Assembly: GCA_023399215.1 (NCBI GenBank)
Contig: JAEWQJ010000027.1
Location: 27,063-91,062, forward strand
From: Methanobacteriota archaeon
Lineage (GTDB): Archaea > Halobacteriota > Methanosarcinia > Methanosarcinales > Methanosarcinaceae
Direction: 5' to 3'
DNA: 64,000 bases
Under the pieces are notes generated by a model. That model was not told the origin of the DNA. It saw only the letters and a program-made list of their open reading frames with translations, and ran no database searches. A program made the translations under genes and the position numbers. Of the stretch, positions 40,302 to 49,165 are shown in pieces; position 1 is the stretch's first letter, and the number at the start of each line of letters is the position of its first letter.

Positions 40302-41930
40302 TCATACGTTTTTGTGAATCGTTTCCATAAGCGAGGGAGCCGATAATTTCGGTGTAACTATTTCTATGTATGCACCCTTTTTAGCATTATCCAGCTCTCT
40401 CATGACCTTATCAAGGTCTCCGCAGGTAGTAACCTTTCTCGTAATCCAATCATTGCAGCCGAGAACATCCGGTAATTTATAGTATTGCCACTCTGCAAGG
40501 TCATTATAGCAGTAATCTACTTTTTCAGACAGCATTCTTTCTATCAGGTAGCCTTGGTTATTCAGCACGAAAATAATAGGCTTCAGATTATGGCGATAAA
40601 ACTGGCTGATCTCCTGAGCAGTCATCTGGTGTGACCCTTCTCCAGTAATAAGAATTACTCGTCGGTCAGGTGCAGCAAGTGCAGTGCCAAAGGAAGCAGG
40701 AGTAGCCCAGCCAATTGCTGCCCAGAGCATCTGGCTCTCGAACTTGGCTCCTTTCGGTAAAAGTAGGGGCAGTAACCCATAAAAGGATGAGCTTGAGTCA
40801 GCTATAATTATGTCATCGGGCTTAAAGAACTCCGCGTACTTGGCATATAAATAGTCAGCCGTTATTGGATCTTCAGCATTTACCTCTGGAACGGCGGGAC
40901 GTCTGGCAACAGGGCCACTGATGTCGGTACGCTTGTTAAGCCTTCTGGTGAGTTCCTCCAGTACATCAAGCATTTTTACATTGGTATAATCAGTATCCCC
41001 TATATGGACACTTGAAGGCATGATATTGATAATTCGGGACTTATCCAGCTTAGCCGTGAACTTGCCTGTGTTAACATCAGACAAGATAGTGCCTATCGTA
41101 AGGATGCAGTCGCAGGATTCCACAAATTCCCGGATTTCAGGATTGATAAGTTGTCCCATGTATAATCCCAGGTAGGAGGGATTAGTCTCTTCAAGCACTG
41201 ACTTATCCAGAGCCATAGTAACATAAGACAAACCCGAAGCATTAATAACAGCCATAGACAGGTCCTTGAGGCCAAACCGGTCAACAAGAAAACCCGGCAT
41301 AATACAGGCTTGCTTTGCATTCGAGAGTTTACCTGCAATAATTGAGACCACTTCTTCAAGAGTTGCAGGGTCGCTTTTTACAGGTTTTCTTGCAGGTGCA
41401 TTAAAGGATGAAATATCTGCATTCACATAGTCGTGAGGTATTGCAATGTAGGCCGGACGGTGTTTTTCCAGGGCCGTTTCGAGAACACGCTCGACTTCTT
41501 GAACACAGTTTTCTGGAGTGAGCATTGTACTTGCACATACTACTGGCGCAGCCATTTCCATAAATATGCTGGATTCTCCGGCGCCCAGCGAGTGATGAAC
41601 TATGGCATGCGTCTTCTGTGCCTGCATTTTTGGCATTCCGACAATATGGAATACCAGATTGTACTCCGCATAAGAGCCTGCTATACCGCATAGTGTGGAA
41701 AGTTCACCTACACCAAAAGTAGTAGACAGTGCAGACATGCCTTTAATACGAGCATAACCGTCAGCAGCATAAGCAGCGTTCAGTTCATTGCAGCAGCCTA
41801 TCCAGTGAAGATTTTTATCATCACAGATGGCGTTGTTGATCGGAAATGCAAAGTCCCCTGGTACACCGAAAATATCCCTTATTCCCAGTTGCTTTAATCT
41901 GTCCAGAAGGTATTGAATAACTGTCGGCAT
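40302..41930 (-). CDS. Thiamine-diphosphate 2-keto-acid decarboxylase (pyruvate/indolepyruvate decarboxylase-like)
   Basis: 542 residues from ATG 41930 (MPTVIQYLLDRLKQLG), preceded by GGTGG; five codons upstream an in-frame start exists. Closest in layout to PDC/IpdC: cofactor-activating Glu in CNELNAAYAADGYAR, HH pair in THAIVHHSLGAGE, the central FAD-like domain, and the ThDP/Mg motif GEGSHQMTAQEIS ... VLNNQGYLIE. The motif begins GEGS instead of the usual GDGS, a conservative change of a metal ligand. Substrate cannot be told: pyruvate, phenylpyruvate or indolepyruvate are options. Isolated gene, rather unusual for a methanogen; gain by transfer is plausible. Confidence 0.87.
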   Translation of the reverse strand: MPTVIQYLLDRLKQLGIRDIFGVPGDFAFPINNAICDDKNLHWIGCCNELNAAYAADGYARIKGMSALSTTFGVGELSTLCGIAGSYAEYNLVFHIVGMPKMQAQKTHAIVHHSLGAGESSIFMEMAAPVVCASTMLTPENCVQEVERVLETALEKHRPAYIAIPHDYVNADISSFNAPARKPVKSDPATLEEVVSIIAGKLSNAKQACIMPGFLVDRFGLKDLSMAVINASGLSYVTMALDKSVLEETNPSYLGLYMGQLINPEIREFVESCDCILTIGTILSDVNTGKFTAKLDKSRIINIMPSSVHIGDTDYTNVKMLDVLEELTRRLNKRTDISGPVARRPAVPEVNAEDPITADYLYAKYAEFFKPDDIIIADSSSSFYGLLPLLLPKGAKFESQMLWAAIGWATPASFGTALAAPDRRVILITGEGSHQMTAQEISQFYRHNLKPIIFVLNNQGYLIERMLSEKVDYCYNDLAEWQYYKLPDVLGCNDWITRKVTTCGDLDKVMRELDNAKKGAYIEIVTPKLSAPSLMETIHKNV

Positions 41931-42520
41931 GATAATACCACCCATTTCCTGTCTGCGGTTTCCTGCCCGCTTATTTCATATTTTGTACCAGGCGCAGTAA
42001 TATATTGGTGACACTCATAAGGAAGTCTAGATTCGTTTGCCGCCTGCTTATAGATCGGATACTAATTGTATGCGAGATTTCCCGCTTTCTCAGCACTGAT
42101 TATTCTCCAAAAACTGATTATTCTCCAAAAACTGATTATTCCCCAATTAGTATAATTCGTTTAATATTATAAAAATAGAATTTCTTTCTAATACTTCTAT
42201 CTACGAGGTTAGCTCAAAAGCAAGTTTTATAATTAATAAATAACGAAGATTGAGATTATAAATTAACAGAATCAAAAAAATATTATAGCTAAAAAAAGAT
42301 TATTATTTGGAATTTTTGTAAATGGAACTACTAATGCACATAATCTTTATGTACTAGAAATGTTATTCACATCATACCAATTCCAACTAATCGCTTGTTC
42401 TTTAAAATTGCTGCTTTTGGATTTAGGTTCCAATGGGGCAGCTATAGCGATGTTCGAACGCGATAGGGAATTTTTTTCCGCGTGAGTGAGATTCATACAG
42501 ATCTTGCGGAGGAACATACA
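41931..42520. other. Divergent spacer before the ribosomal cluster
   Basis: 590 bases. It contains an 18-bp tandem repeat (42095-42143). TATA-like GTTTTATAATTAAT at about 42223-42236 could drive the ribosomal operon with a leader of about 270 bases. The GTG at 42482 begins a frame continuous with L18e but is not the likely start. Confidence 0.5.
42095..42143. repeat. 18-bp tandem repeat
   Basis: ACTGATTATTCTCCAAAA at 42095-42112 and 42113-42130, then a partial third copy. Confidence 0.85.
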
Positions 42521-42901
42521 TTGGGTAAAAAATCACTGGTAAAACTAACAAGAAAAACAAATCCAAGAATCGTTTCCCTGATTCTTACCCTGAAGGAGAG
42601 GGCAAATACAAACACTGCCCCCATCTGGAAGGATATCGCGGGACGTCTTGAGATGCCGTCCAGAAACTATGCGGCTGTGAATATGAGTAAGATTAACAGG
42701 CACACAGCAGAGGGCGATGTTCTGCTTATTCCGGGGAAAGTACTGGGCGCAGGTCTTCTTGACCACTCTGTAACTGTTGCGGCTTTAACCTTCAGTGACT
42801 CTGCAGTTGACAAGATCACTGAAGCCGGTGGCAAGTGCCTGAGTCTCGAAGAGATAATGGAAGCAAATCCAAAAGGGTCCGGTATCCGGATATTCCGCTG
42901 A
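42521..42901 (+). CDS. rpl18e: Ribosomal protein L18e
   Basis: 126 residues from TTG 42521 (GKKSLVKLTRKTNPRIVSL). A strong GGAGG at 42508-42512 sits 8 bases before this TTG. A GTG at 42482 would add 13 residues (SEIHTDLAEEHT) that contain the ribosome site itself, so TTG is preferred. Archaeal/eukaryal L18e (bacterial L15 homologue) of the large subunit, with the conserved KINRHT and VPGKVLGxGxL-type segment (IPGKVLGAGLLDHSVTVAALTFS). First gene of the cluster L18e-L13-S9-RpoN-tRNA-RpoK-S2. Confidence 0.95.
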   Translation: MGKKSLVKLTRKTNPRIVSLILTLKERANTNTAPIWKDIAGRLEMPSRNYAAVNMSKINRHTAEGDVLLIPGKVLGAGLLDHSVTVAALTFSDSAVDKITEAGGKCLSLEEIMEANPKGSGIRIFR

Positions 42902-42911
42902 GGTGTCGAAG

Positions 42912-43334
42912 ATGACGGTTATCGATGCAAATGGGCTTATTCTAGGACGTCTTGCAAGTACAGTTGCAAAACAGTTGCTTTCAGGAGACGAAGAAATATA
43001 TATTGTAAACGCTGAAAAAGCCGTAATTTCTGGCTCAAGGGCGACCACCCTCAAAGAATACCGGCAAACCCGGGAAAGAGGTGCTATGGAATTCGGGCCT
43101 TACTTCCCGAAGCGTCCGGAACGCATCCTTAAGAGGACTATCCGTGGCATGCTGCCCTATAAGAGAGCAAGAGGTAGGGACGCAATGTCCAGGCTCAAGG
43201 TCTATGTAGGTGTTCCCTCTGAACTCAAGGGCGCTGAAACAATCACAATTGCAGATGCCGATATGAGGCTTCTAAGCTCCAGCAAATATATCGAGCTTGG
43301 TGAAGTGAGCCAGAAAATGGGTTCAAAATTTTAA
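42912..43334 (+). CDS. rpl13: Ribosomal protein L13
   Basis: 140 residues from ATG 42912; GAGGTG at 42900-42905 overlaps the L18e stop, so an in-frame GTG at 42903 is rejected. Large-subunit L13 with VIDANGLILGRLASTVAKQLL, the AEKAVISGSR segment, PKRPERILKRTIRGMLPYKRARGR. Ten bases separate it from L18e, indicating one operon. Confidence 0.97.
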   Translation: MTVIDANGLILGRLASTVAKQLLSGDEEIYIVNAEKAVISGSRATTLKEYRQTRERGAMEFGPYFPKRPERILKRTIRGMLPYKRARGRDAMSRLKVYVGVPSELKGAETITIADADMRLLSSSKYIELGEVSQKMGSKF

Positions 43335-43347
43335 AGGGTGAGTCCTC

Positions 43348-43752
43348 ATGGTCAAAGTAGTTAATTCATCTGGAAAGCACAAGACTGCAACTGCACGTGC
43401 AACAGTCACAAAAGGAACCGGGAAGGTCAGGATCAACAAAATTCCTCTCGAGCTATATACTCCAGAGCTTGTAATGATGAAGATCTCAGAACCTCTGCTG
43501 ATCGCAGGAGATGAAGTGGTCTCCGGACTTGATATTAATGTAGATGTTCGGGGTGGCGGAATTATCGGACAGGCTAATGCGGTAAGGACTGCAGTTGCCA
43601 GAGGTATTGTGGAATGGACAAATGACACAATCATCAGAGATAACTTCGCAAGCTATGACCGCAATTTACTTGTAAGCGATTCCAGGCAGAAAGAATCAAA
43701 GAACTTCGGTGGGCCCGGAGCAAGGGCTAAATACCAGAAATCTTACAGGTAA
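43348..43752 (+). CDS. rps9: Ribosomal protein S9
   Basis: 134 residues. Small-subunit S9, whose basic C-terminal tail (GGPGARAKYQKSYR) reaches the P-site tRNA. Marks: SSGKHKTATARATV, VRGGGIIGQANAVRTAVARG. GGGTGAG precedes the ATG; 13 bases after L13. Confidence 0.97.
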   Translation: MVKVVNSSGKHKTATARATVTKGTGKVRINKIPLELYTPELVMMKISEPLLIAGDEVVSGLDINVDVRGGGIIGQANAVRTAVARGIVEWTNDTIIRDNFASYDRNLLVSDSRQKESKNFGGPGARAKYQKSYR

Positions 43753-43756
43753 GACT

Positions 43757-43945
43757 ATGATCCCAGTCCGATGTTTCTCATGTGGAAAAGTAATCTCAAA
43801 CTATTGGGATGAGTACAAAAGACGTGTTAGTGATGGCGAAAACGCTGCTGCAGTATTGGATGATCTTGGGATCACCCGTTACTGTTGTCGCAGAATGTTG
43901 TTAAGCCACGTTGAACTCGTCGATGTGCTTTCGCCGTACCAGTAA
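43757..43945 (+). CDS. rpoN: DNA-directed RNA polymerase subunit N
   Basis: 62 residues from ATG 43757, four bases after the S9 stop. RPB10 homologue: zinc-bundle protein with CFSCGK at the N-terminus and the RYCCRRMLLSHVELVD pair further on, all four zinc cysteines present. The stop codon abuts the first base of a tRNA gene. Confidence 0.97.
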   Translation: MIPVRCFSCGKVISNYWDEYKRRVSDGENAAAVLDDLGITRYCCRRMLLSHVELVDVLSPYQ

Positions 43946-44020
43946 GGGACCGTAGGGTAGCTTGGTCCATCCTTCGGCGTTCGGGACGCCGGAACCTGAG
44001 TTCGAATCTCAGCGGTCCCA
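43946..44020 (+). tRNA. tRNA-Pro (anticodon CGG)
   Basis: 75 bases. Acceptor stem GGGACCG with CGGTCCC, anticodon stem CGGCG/CGCCG with loop TTCGGGA (anticodon CGG), T-arm with TTCGAAT, discriminator A at 44020; CCA not encoded. It begins directly after the rpoN stop codon and is presumably cut from the operon transcript, an arrangement conserved in archaeal ribosomal clusters. Confidence 0.93.
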
Positions 44021-44133
44021 TTTCCCTATTTTCTGGGTGCTGGTTTTAAGGCATGTACTGTAAAATATCAAACTTATCATGATTCTAAATTATCGGAATT
44101 CATCGGAGCGTTTTTAAATTTCAGGGTGATCAG

Positions 44134-44316
44134 TTGGTCAAGGAAAAGTATACCCGGTTCGAGCGTGCACGGATCATAGGCGCAAGAGCATTGCAAATTG
44201 CAATGGGAGCTCCTGTCCTTGTTGAAGATAACGGGCGACTGGACCCTCTTAATCTTGCTATTGAAGAGTTGAAGGCCGGAGTTATTCCTATAACGGTCAA
44301 ACGTAAAACCAGTTAA
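44134..44316 (+). CDS. rpoK: DNA-directed RNA polymerase subunit K
   Basis: 60 residues from TTG 44134 with AGGGTGAT upstream; no ATG fits. RPB6/omega homologue: YTRFERARIIGARALQIAMGAPVLV and LNLAIEELKAGVIPITVKR, the full conserved core. In many archaea enolase follows rpoK; here S2 follows directly. Confidence 0.95.
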   Translation: MVKEKYTRFERARIIGARALQIAMGAPVLVEDNGRLDPLNLAIEELKAGVIPITVKRKTS

Positions 44317-44386
44317 AAACGCAGTGGGATACATTTTCAGATATTGAATGTGTTTTATTGTTGATTCTATATTATGAGGTGACTTT

Positions 44387-45130
44387 ATGGAGGAAATTGA
44401 GCAGACAGGGCAGGAGGAGAACAACGAACAGCCTTTGCCTGAAGAAGATGTCGTGGCTGAAGCAAAACCTGCACCTGAAAAGGAAGCCGCAGCAAAAATC
44501 GGATCTGTGCCTGTAGAAGCAGAGGAAGAAGAGCCTTCTGCTAAAGAAGGTTCTACTTCTCTTGTTTCTATTGACGAATACCTGGCAGCAGGCGTTCATA
44601 TAGGCACTCAGCAAAAGACCCAGGATATGATGCGTTTCGTATACAGGGTCAGAACTGATGGATTATATGTGCTTGACATCCAGTCAACAGATGAAAGAAT
44701 CAGAGTTGCAGCAAAATTGCTGTCTCACTATGATCCTTCAAGGATTCTTGTGGTTTCTTCAAGGCAGTACGGTCAGCATCCTGCAAGGATGTTTTCCAGA
44801 TCATTAGGCACAAGAGCAATGCTTGGAAGGTTCATCCCAGGCTTACTTACAAACCCTCAGATCCATGGTTTCTTTGAGCCTGACGTTGTGATCGTAACCG
44901 ACCCTGCAGGCGATGCCCAGGTACTAAAGGAAGCTTCAAGCATCGGAGTACCTGTTGTAGCACTCTGTGATACTAACAATCTGATTTCAAATGTGGATCT
45001 TGTAATCCCCACAAACAACAAAGGTAGAAAAGCTCTTTCCCTTATCTACTGGCTGCTTGCAAGGGAAGTCTCCCGGCTTAACAGTACTCCTTTCAATTAC
45101 GAGTTGACTGACTTCGAAACACCTCTCTGA
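44387..45130 (+). CDS. rps2: Ribosomal protein S2 with acidic N-terminal extension
   Basis: 247 residues. The S2 body begins at about residue 60 (LVSIDEYLAAGVHIGTQQKTQDM) and carries LYVLDIQSTDERIRVAAKLL, GRFIPGLLTNPQI and VPVVALCDTNNLISNVDLVIPTNNKGRKAL. The first 58 residues are an extra Glu/Ala/Pro-rich, probably disordered segment absent from most archaeal S2. AGGTGAC precedes the ATG. Last gene of the ribosomal cluster. Confidence 0.96.
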   Translation: MEEIEQTGQEENNEQPLPEEDVVAEAKPAPEKEAAAKIGSVPVEAEEEEPSAKEGSTSLVSIDEYLAAGVHIGTQQKTQDMMRFVYRVRTDGLYVLDIQSTDERIRVAAKLLSHYDPSRILVVSSRQYGQHPARMFSRSLGTRAMLGRFIPGLLTNPQIHGFFEPDVVIVTDPAGDAQVLKEASSIGVPVVALCDTNNLISNVDLVIPTNNKGRKALSLIYWLLAREVSRLNSTPFNYELTDFETPL

Positions 45131-45160
45131 TTCCGAAAGGCAGCCCTGCAGACTGCAAGG

Positions 45161-45172
45161 ATATATAAAAAT
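45161..45172 (+). promoter_or_regulatory. TATA box of the MEMO gene
   Basis: ATATATAAAAAT lies 29-40 bases before ATG 45201, giving a very short leader that still contains GGGTGATC as ribosome site. This separates the MEMO-isoprenoid genes from the S2 operon. Confidence 0.6.
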
Positions 45173-45200
45173 AGCCCGTATCTTATATGGGTGATCATAA

Positions 45201-45998
45201 ATGAGACAGCCAGCAGTTGCAGGGCAGTTCTATCCCCTGCGTCCTGAAAATCTGGAGAAAGAACTTAAGCAATGTTTTGAAGGTCTGGAGATCCGGGAAA
45301 GAAATATCCTGGGAGCAGTTTGCCCGCATGCAGGATATGTATATTCAGGGAGAGTTGCTGCACACGTTTATGCAGCTCTTCCCAAAGCGGATACATATGT
45401 CCTTTTTGGTCCTAACCATACGGGATATGGTTCACCGGTATCAGTATCCACGGATACCTGGAAAACTCCCCTGGGAACTCTCGAAGTTGATCGAGAACTT
45501 GCAGAAGGCCTAGCAGGAAGTATTGTTGATGTGGATGAGCTTGGACACCGATACGAGCATTCGATCGAGGTTCAGCTTCCTTTTCTTCAATACCGCTTTG
45601 ATCAGAATTTCAGGATTCTTCCTATTTGTCTGGGTATGCAGGATGAAGGGACTGCAATTGAGGTGGGGACCCTTATTGCCAACCTTGTTTCAAAAAGTGG
45701 GAAAAAAGTAGCCTTCATTGCATCCAGCGATTTTACTCATTACAAGCCTGCAAACCTTGCAAGGGAAACGGATAACGAAATTATAGAAGCTATCCTTAAT
45801 CTGGATGTTCCAGGAATCTATGAAAGGCTTTATAGAAGAAATGCATCCGTATGCGGATATGGACCTATTTCTGCGATGCTAACAGCCTCAAAGAAGCTTG
45901 GTGCAACCCGGGCTGAACTGCTTAATTATTCAAATAGTGGTGAGGTTTCCGGAGATATGAGCGCAGTTGTAGGATATGCCGCAATTATTGTGGAGTAA
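45201..45998 (+). CDS. MEMO1-family protein
   Basis: 265 residues, full length. Related to non-haem iron dioxygenase-like folds; human MEMO1 is a redox/copper or iron-binding protein. Conserved: RQPAVAGQFYP start, CPHAGYVYSGRVAAHVY, FGPNHTGYGSPVSVSTDTWKTPLG, HRYEHSIEVQLPFLQY, SSDFTHY, and CGYGPISAMLTA with the active-site Cys/His set. Standard archaeal neighbour of S2 and mevalonate kinase. Biochemical role in archaea is unknown. Confidence 0.94.
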   Translation: MRQPAVAGQFYPLRPENLEKELKQCFEGLEIRERNILGAVCPHAGYVYSGRVAAHVYAALPKADTYVLFGPNHTGYGSPVSVSTDTWKTPLGTLEVDRELAEGLAGSIVDVDELGHRYEHSIEVQLPFLQYRFDQNFRILPICLGMQDEGTAIEVGTLIANLVSKSGKKVAFIASSDFTHYKPANLARETDNEIIEAILNLDVPGIYERLYRRNASVCGYGPISAMLTASKKLGATRAELLNYSNSGEVSGDMSAVVGYAAIIVE

Positions 45999-46280
45999 GA
46001 GTAATTCCACAGAAAAACGGAGTACATCTGTTTTTAATTTAAGATACAGAATCACTTATTTGTTCCAAGTAAATTTTTTGCGGATCTTATACTTTATTAA
46101 CCTATTGAGGTCTGTGAAAGAAATTAAATGAGGTCTGTAAAAAAATAAAACAATAACAAATAAATTGAATAATACATTAAATACATTTATTACTGAGTTA
46201 GAAGGCGATATGCTTTCATTTCTAATGTAAATTCATTACTTTATATCTTAAATCGAATTTATGAATTTCAGAGGAGTAAT

Positions 46281-47186
46281 ATGATTTCGTGTTCTGCCCC
46301 CGGGAAAATTTATCTTTTCGGAGAACATGCGGTTGTCTACGGAGAAACCGCAATAGGATGTGCAATTGAATTAAGGACCCGTGTGCGGGTGGAATTATGT
46401 GACTCTATAATAATTCAATCGGAAATTGGCCGAACAGGGATTGATTTTGAAAAACATCCTTATATCTCCGCAGCCATTGAGAAAATGAGAGAACACGTAC
46501 CAATAGATGGTGTTCATCTGAAAGTTGATTCTGAGATTCCTGTGGGCTCGGGACTCAGTTCATCTGCCGCTGTTACGATTGCAAGTATAGGTGCGCTCAA
46601 TAAAATGTTTGGCTGTGGCCTCTCTCTCGAAGAAATCGCTAAAATGGGGCATGAAATCGAAATTCAAGTACAAGGAGCCGCAAGTCCTACTGACACTTAT
46701 GTTTCTACATTCGGAGGGGTTGTGACCATTCCCGATAGGAGAAAGCTGAAGACGCCTGATTGCGGAGTTGTTATCGGGGATACAGGAGTTTTCGCTTCTA
46801 CAAAAGAGCTTGTAACAAATGTGAGAAAACTCCGTGAAAGTTATCCACATCTTATAGAGCCTCTAATGGTTGTCATTGGAAGAATTTCCAAGACTGCAGA
46901 ACCCTTTTTCCAGACAGGAGATTACTCTTCAATTGGCAAACTTATGAATGTGAACCAGGGTATTCTGGACGCACTTGGCGTAAATACTTTTGAACTCTCT
47001 AAATTAATATACTCCTCTCGGGGAGCTGGAGCTTTTGGAGCAAAGAGTACAGGAGGTGGAGGTGGGGGATGTATGGTTGCCCTTACAGCACCTGATAAAT
47101 GTACACAGGTTGCTGAAGCCATTGCAGGTGCAGGGGGTAAAGCAATCATAACAAAACCCACGGAACAGGGCTTAAGGTTGGAATGA
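46281..47186 (+). CDS. mvk: Mevalonate kinase
   Basis: 301 residues. GHMP kinase that phosphorylates mevalonate to mevalonate 5-phosphate. Start fixed by GAGGAG before the ATG. Motifs: APGKIYLFGEHAVVYGE, ATP loop IPVGSGLSSSAAVTIA (about 87-102), catalytic-Asp region SPTDTYVSTFGG, and C-terminal KSTGGGGGGCMVAL. TATA-like TTTATATC about 45 bases upstream. First enzyme of the isoprenoid group that continues with ipk and fni. Confidence 0.96.
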   Translation: MISCSAPGKIYLFGEHAVVYGETAIGCAIELRTRVRVELCDSIIIQSEIGRTGIDFEKHPYISAAIEKMREHVPIDGVHLKVDSEIPVGSGLSSSAAVTIASIGALNKMFGCGLSLEEIAKMGHEIEIQVQGAASPTDTYVSTFGGVVTIPDRRKLKTPDCGVVIGDTGVFASTKELVTNVRKLRESYPHLIEPLMVVIGRISKTAEPFFQTGDYSSIGKLMNVNQGILDALGVNTFELSKLIYSSRGAGAFGAKSTGGGGGGCMVALTAPDKCTQVAEAIAGAGGKAIITKPTEQGLRLE

Positions 47187-47282
47187 ATAACTCAAACCTT
47201 GAGCTCTTGGAGTCTTATTTCATAATTTCGCGTTATTCATAAAGGAAGCTGAAAATTTTAAAAAGGTATTAAGTGATATTGC

Positions 47283-48065
47283 ATGAATGTCTCAACCGAA
47301 CCTGTTATCCTGAAACTTGGGGGCAGTGTCATTACTGACAAAGCCGCAGATCAAGGGGTTGTAAGAGAGGATGCCCTCCTGAGAATTGCAAAAGAAGTTT
47401 CCGAATACAGGGGAAAGATGATTATTGTACACGGTGCAGGTTCTTTTGGGCACACCTATGCTAAAAAATATGAGCTTGGCAGGGTTTTTGATCCTGAAGG
47501 AGCAATTGTAACACATGAATCTGTCAAGAAACTTGCATCCAGAGTGGTAGATGCTTTAAATGATTACGGAGTCCGGGCTATAGCCGTACATCCTATGTGC
47601 TGTACGGTTTGCAGAAACGGGCGAATTGAGAGTATGTACCTTGATAATATAAGGCTCATGCTCGAGAATGGGCTTGTCCCGGTGCTGCACGGAGATGTTG
47701 TTATGGATCTTGAACTCAAAGCTTGCGTGCTCTCAGGAGACCAGATAGTCCCTTATCTTGCAAAAGAGCTCAAGATTACCCGGCTCGGATTAGGCTCGGC
47801 AGAGGATGGAGTGCTTGATAACAACGGAAAAACTGTACCTGAGATCACCCCGAAAACGTTTGAAAACTTCAAGTGTTACATAAAGGGGTCGGGAAGTACC
47901 GATGTTACGGGTGGCATGCTCGGGAAGGTGCAGGAACTTCTGGAACTTAGCAAAACGTCTTGTATTACATCATATATATTCAATGCCAGGAAAGAGGATA
48001 ATATATATCGGTTCTTAAATGGAGAATCTATGGGAACCACAATCAGTCCGGACAAAAGGGTATAA
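47283..48065 (+). CDS. ipk: Isopentenyl phosphate kinase
   Basis: 260 residues. Amino-acid-kinase-fold enzyme that turns isopentenyl phosphate into IPP, the archaeal last step replacing diphosphomevalonate decarboxylase. Marks: LKLGGSVITDK, HGAGSFGHTYAKKY with the substrate-binding His, PVLHGDVVMD, GSGSTDVTGGMLGKVQELL. The stop lies two bases before the fni start, so they are co-translated. Confidence 0.95.
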   Translation: MNVSTEPVILKLGGSVITDKAADQGVVREDALLRIAKEVSEYRGKMIIVHGAGSFGHTYAKKYELGRVFDPEGAIVTHESVKKLASRVVDALNDYGVRAIAVHPMCCTVCRNGRIESMYLDNIRLMLENGLVPVLHGDVVMDLELKACVLSGDQIVPYLAKELKITRLGLGSAEDGVLDNNGKTVPEITPKTFENFKCYIKGSGSTDVTGGMLGKVQELLELSKTSCITSYIFNARKEDNIYRFLNGESMGTTISPDKRV

Positions 48066-48067
48066 GT

Positions 48068-49165
48068 ATGATTAGCACGACCTCACAGCGAAAGATCGAA
48101 CATCTGAAATTGTGTGCTGAAAGCCCGGTTGAATCCCGAAGAGTCAGCGCGGGCTTTGAGGATGTGACCCTGATCCACAGGGCACTTCCGGAACTCGATA
48201 TGGATAAACTGAACCTGTCTATAGACTTTCTTGGAAAACGTCTGCGAGCTCCTTTTCTGATTGCTTCGATTACTGGAGGTCACCCTGACATTACCCCTGT
48301 AAATGCTGCACTTGCCGCTGCGGCTGAAGAGCTGGGGGTAGGAATGGGAGTTGGAAGCCAGAGAGCTGCAATTGATGACCCTGCCCAGGAAGAGTCTTTC
48401 AGGGTTGTCAGGGAAAAAGCTCCGAATGCTTTTATATACGGAAATGTGGGCGCTGCTCAGATTCGCCAGTATGGGATTGATGGACTTGAAAAACTCGTAG
48501 AAATGATCGATGCCGACGCCCTTGCTATTCACCTTAATTTCTTACAGGAAGCCATTCAGCCAGAAGGGGATAGGGATGCCACTGGCTGTCTTGACATGAT
48601 AAAAGAAATCTGCTCCGTACTGAACAAGCCAGTAATTATTAAAGAAACAGGAGCCGGGATTTCGAGGGAAGACGCAATTCTCCTCCAGAAAGCAGGCGTA
48701 TCTGCAATTGATGTGGGAGGTGTGGGAGGCACAAGTTGGGCAGGCGTTGAGGTCTACCGGGCCAGGAATAGTGGAGATTATGCCTCCGAACACCTTGGGG
48801 AACTCTTCTGGGACTTTGGAATTCCTACGGTTGCCAGCATTATAGAGTCCAGGGTTTCCCTTCCAATTATCGCAACCGGTGGGATCCGGACAGGGATTGA
48901 TATCGCAAAATCCATTGCTCTCGGAGCCAGTGCGGCAAGTGCAGCCCTGCCTTTTGTAGGTCCTGCCCTTGAAGGAAAAGAATCGGTTGTCAGAGTCCTT
49001 TCCCGCATGCTGGACGAATTCCGGATTGCGATGTTTCTCTGCGGCTGTGCAAATATACAGGACCTGCGTAACGCACCTGTGGTTGTTACTGGCTGGACTC
49101 TTGAATATTTGGGGCAGCGCGGATTTAACGTAAAAGACTATGCCGTATCAGGAGACTCGTTCTGA
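48068..49165 (+). CDS. fni: Isopentenyl-diphosphate delta-isomerase, type 2 (FMN)
   Basis: 365 residues. Converts IPP to DMAPP with reduced FMN. TIM-barrel marks: RKIEHLKLC start, FLIASITGGH, VGSQRAAIDDP, the ALAIHLNFLQEAIQPEGD segment with the catalytic Gln, VIIKETGAGIS, DVGGVGGTSWAGVE, and ATGGIRTGIDIAKSIALGA. Immediately behind ipk. Confidence 0.96.
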   Translation: MISTTSQRKIEHLKLCAESPVESRRVSAGFEDVTLIHRALPELDMDKLNLSIDFLGKRLRAPFLIASITGGHPDITPVNAALAAAAEELGVGMGVGSQRAAIDDPAQEESFRVVREKAPNAFIYGNVGAAQIRQYGIDGLEKLVEMIDADALAIHLNFLQEAIQPEGDRDATGCLDMIKEICSVLNKPVIIKETGAGISREDAILLQKAGVSAIDVGGVGGTSWAGVEVYRARNSGDYASEHLGELFWDFGIPTVASIIESRVSLPIIATGGIRTGIDIAKSIALGASAASAALPFVGPALEGKESVVRVLSRMLDEFRIAMFLCGCANIQDLRNAPVVVTGWTLEYLGQRGFNVKDYAVSGDSF

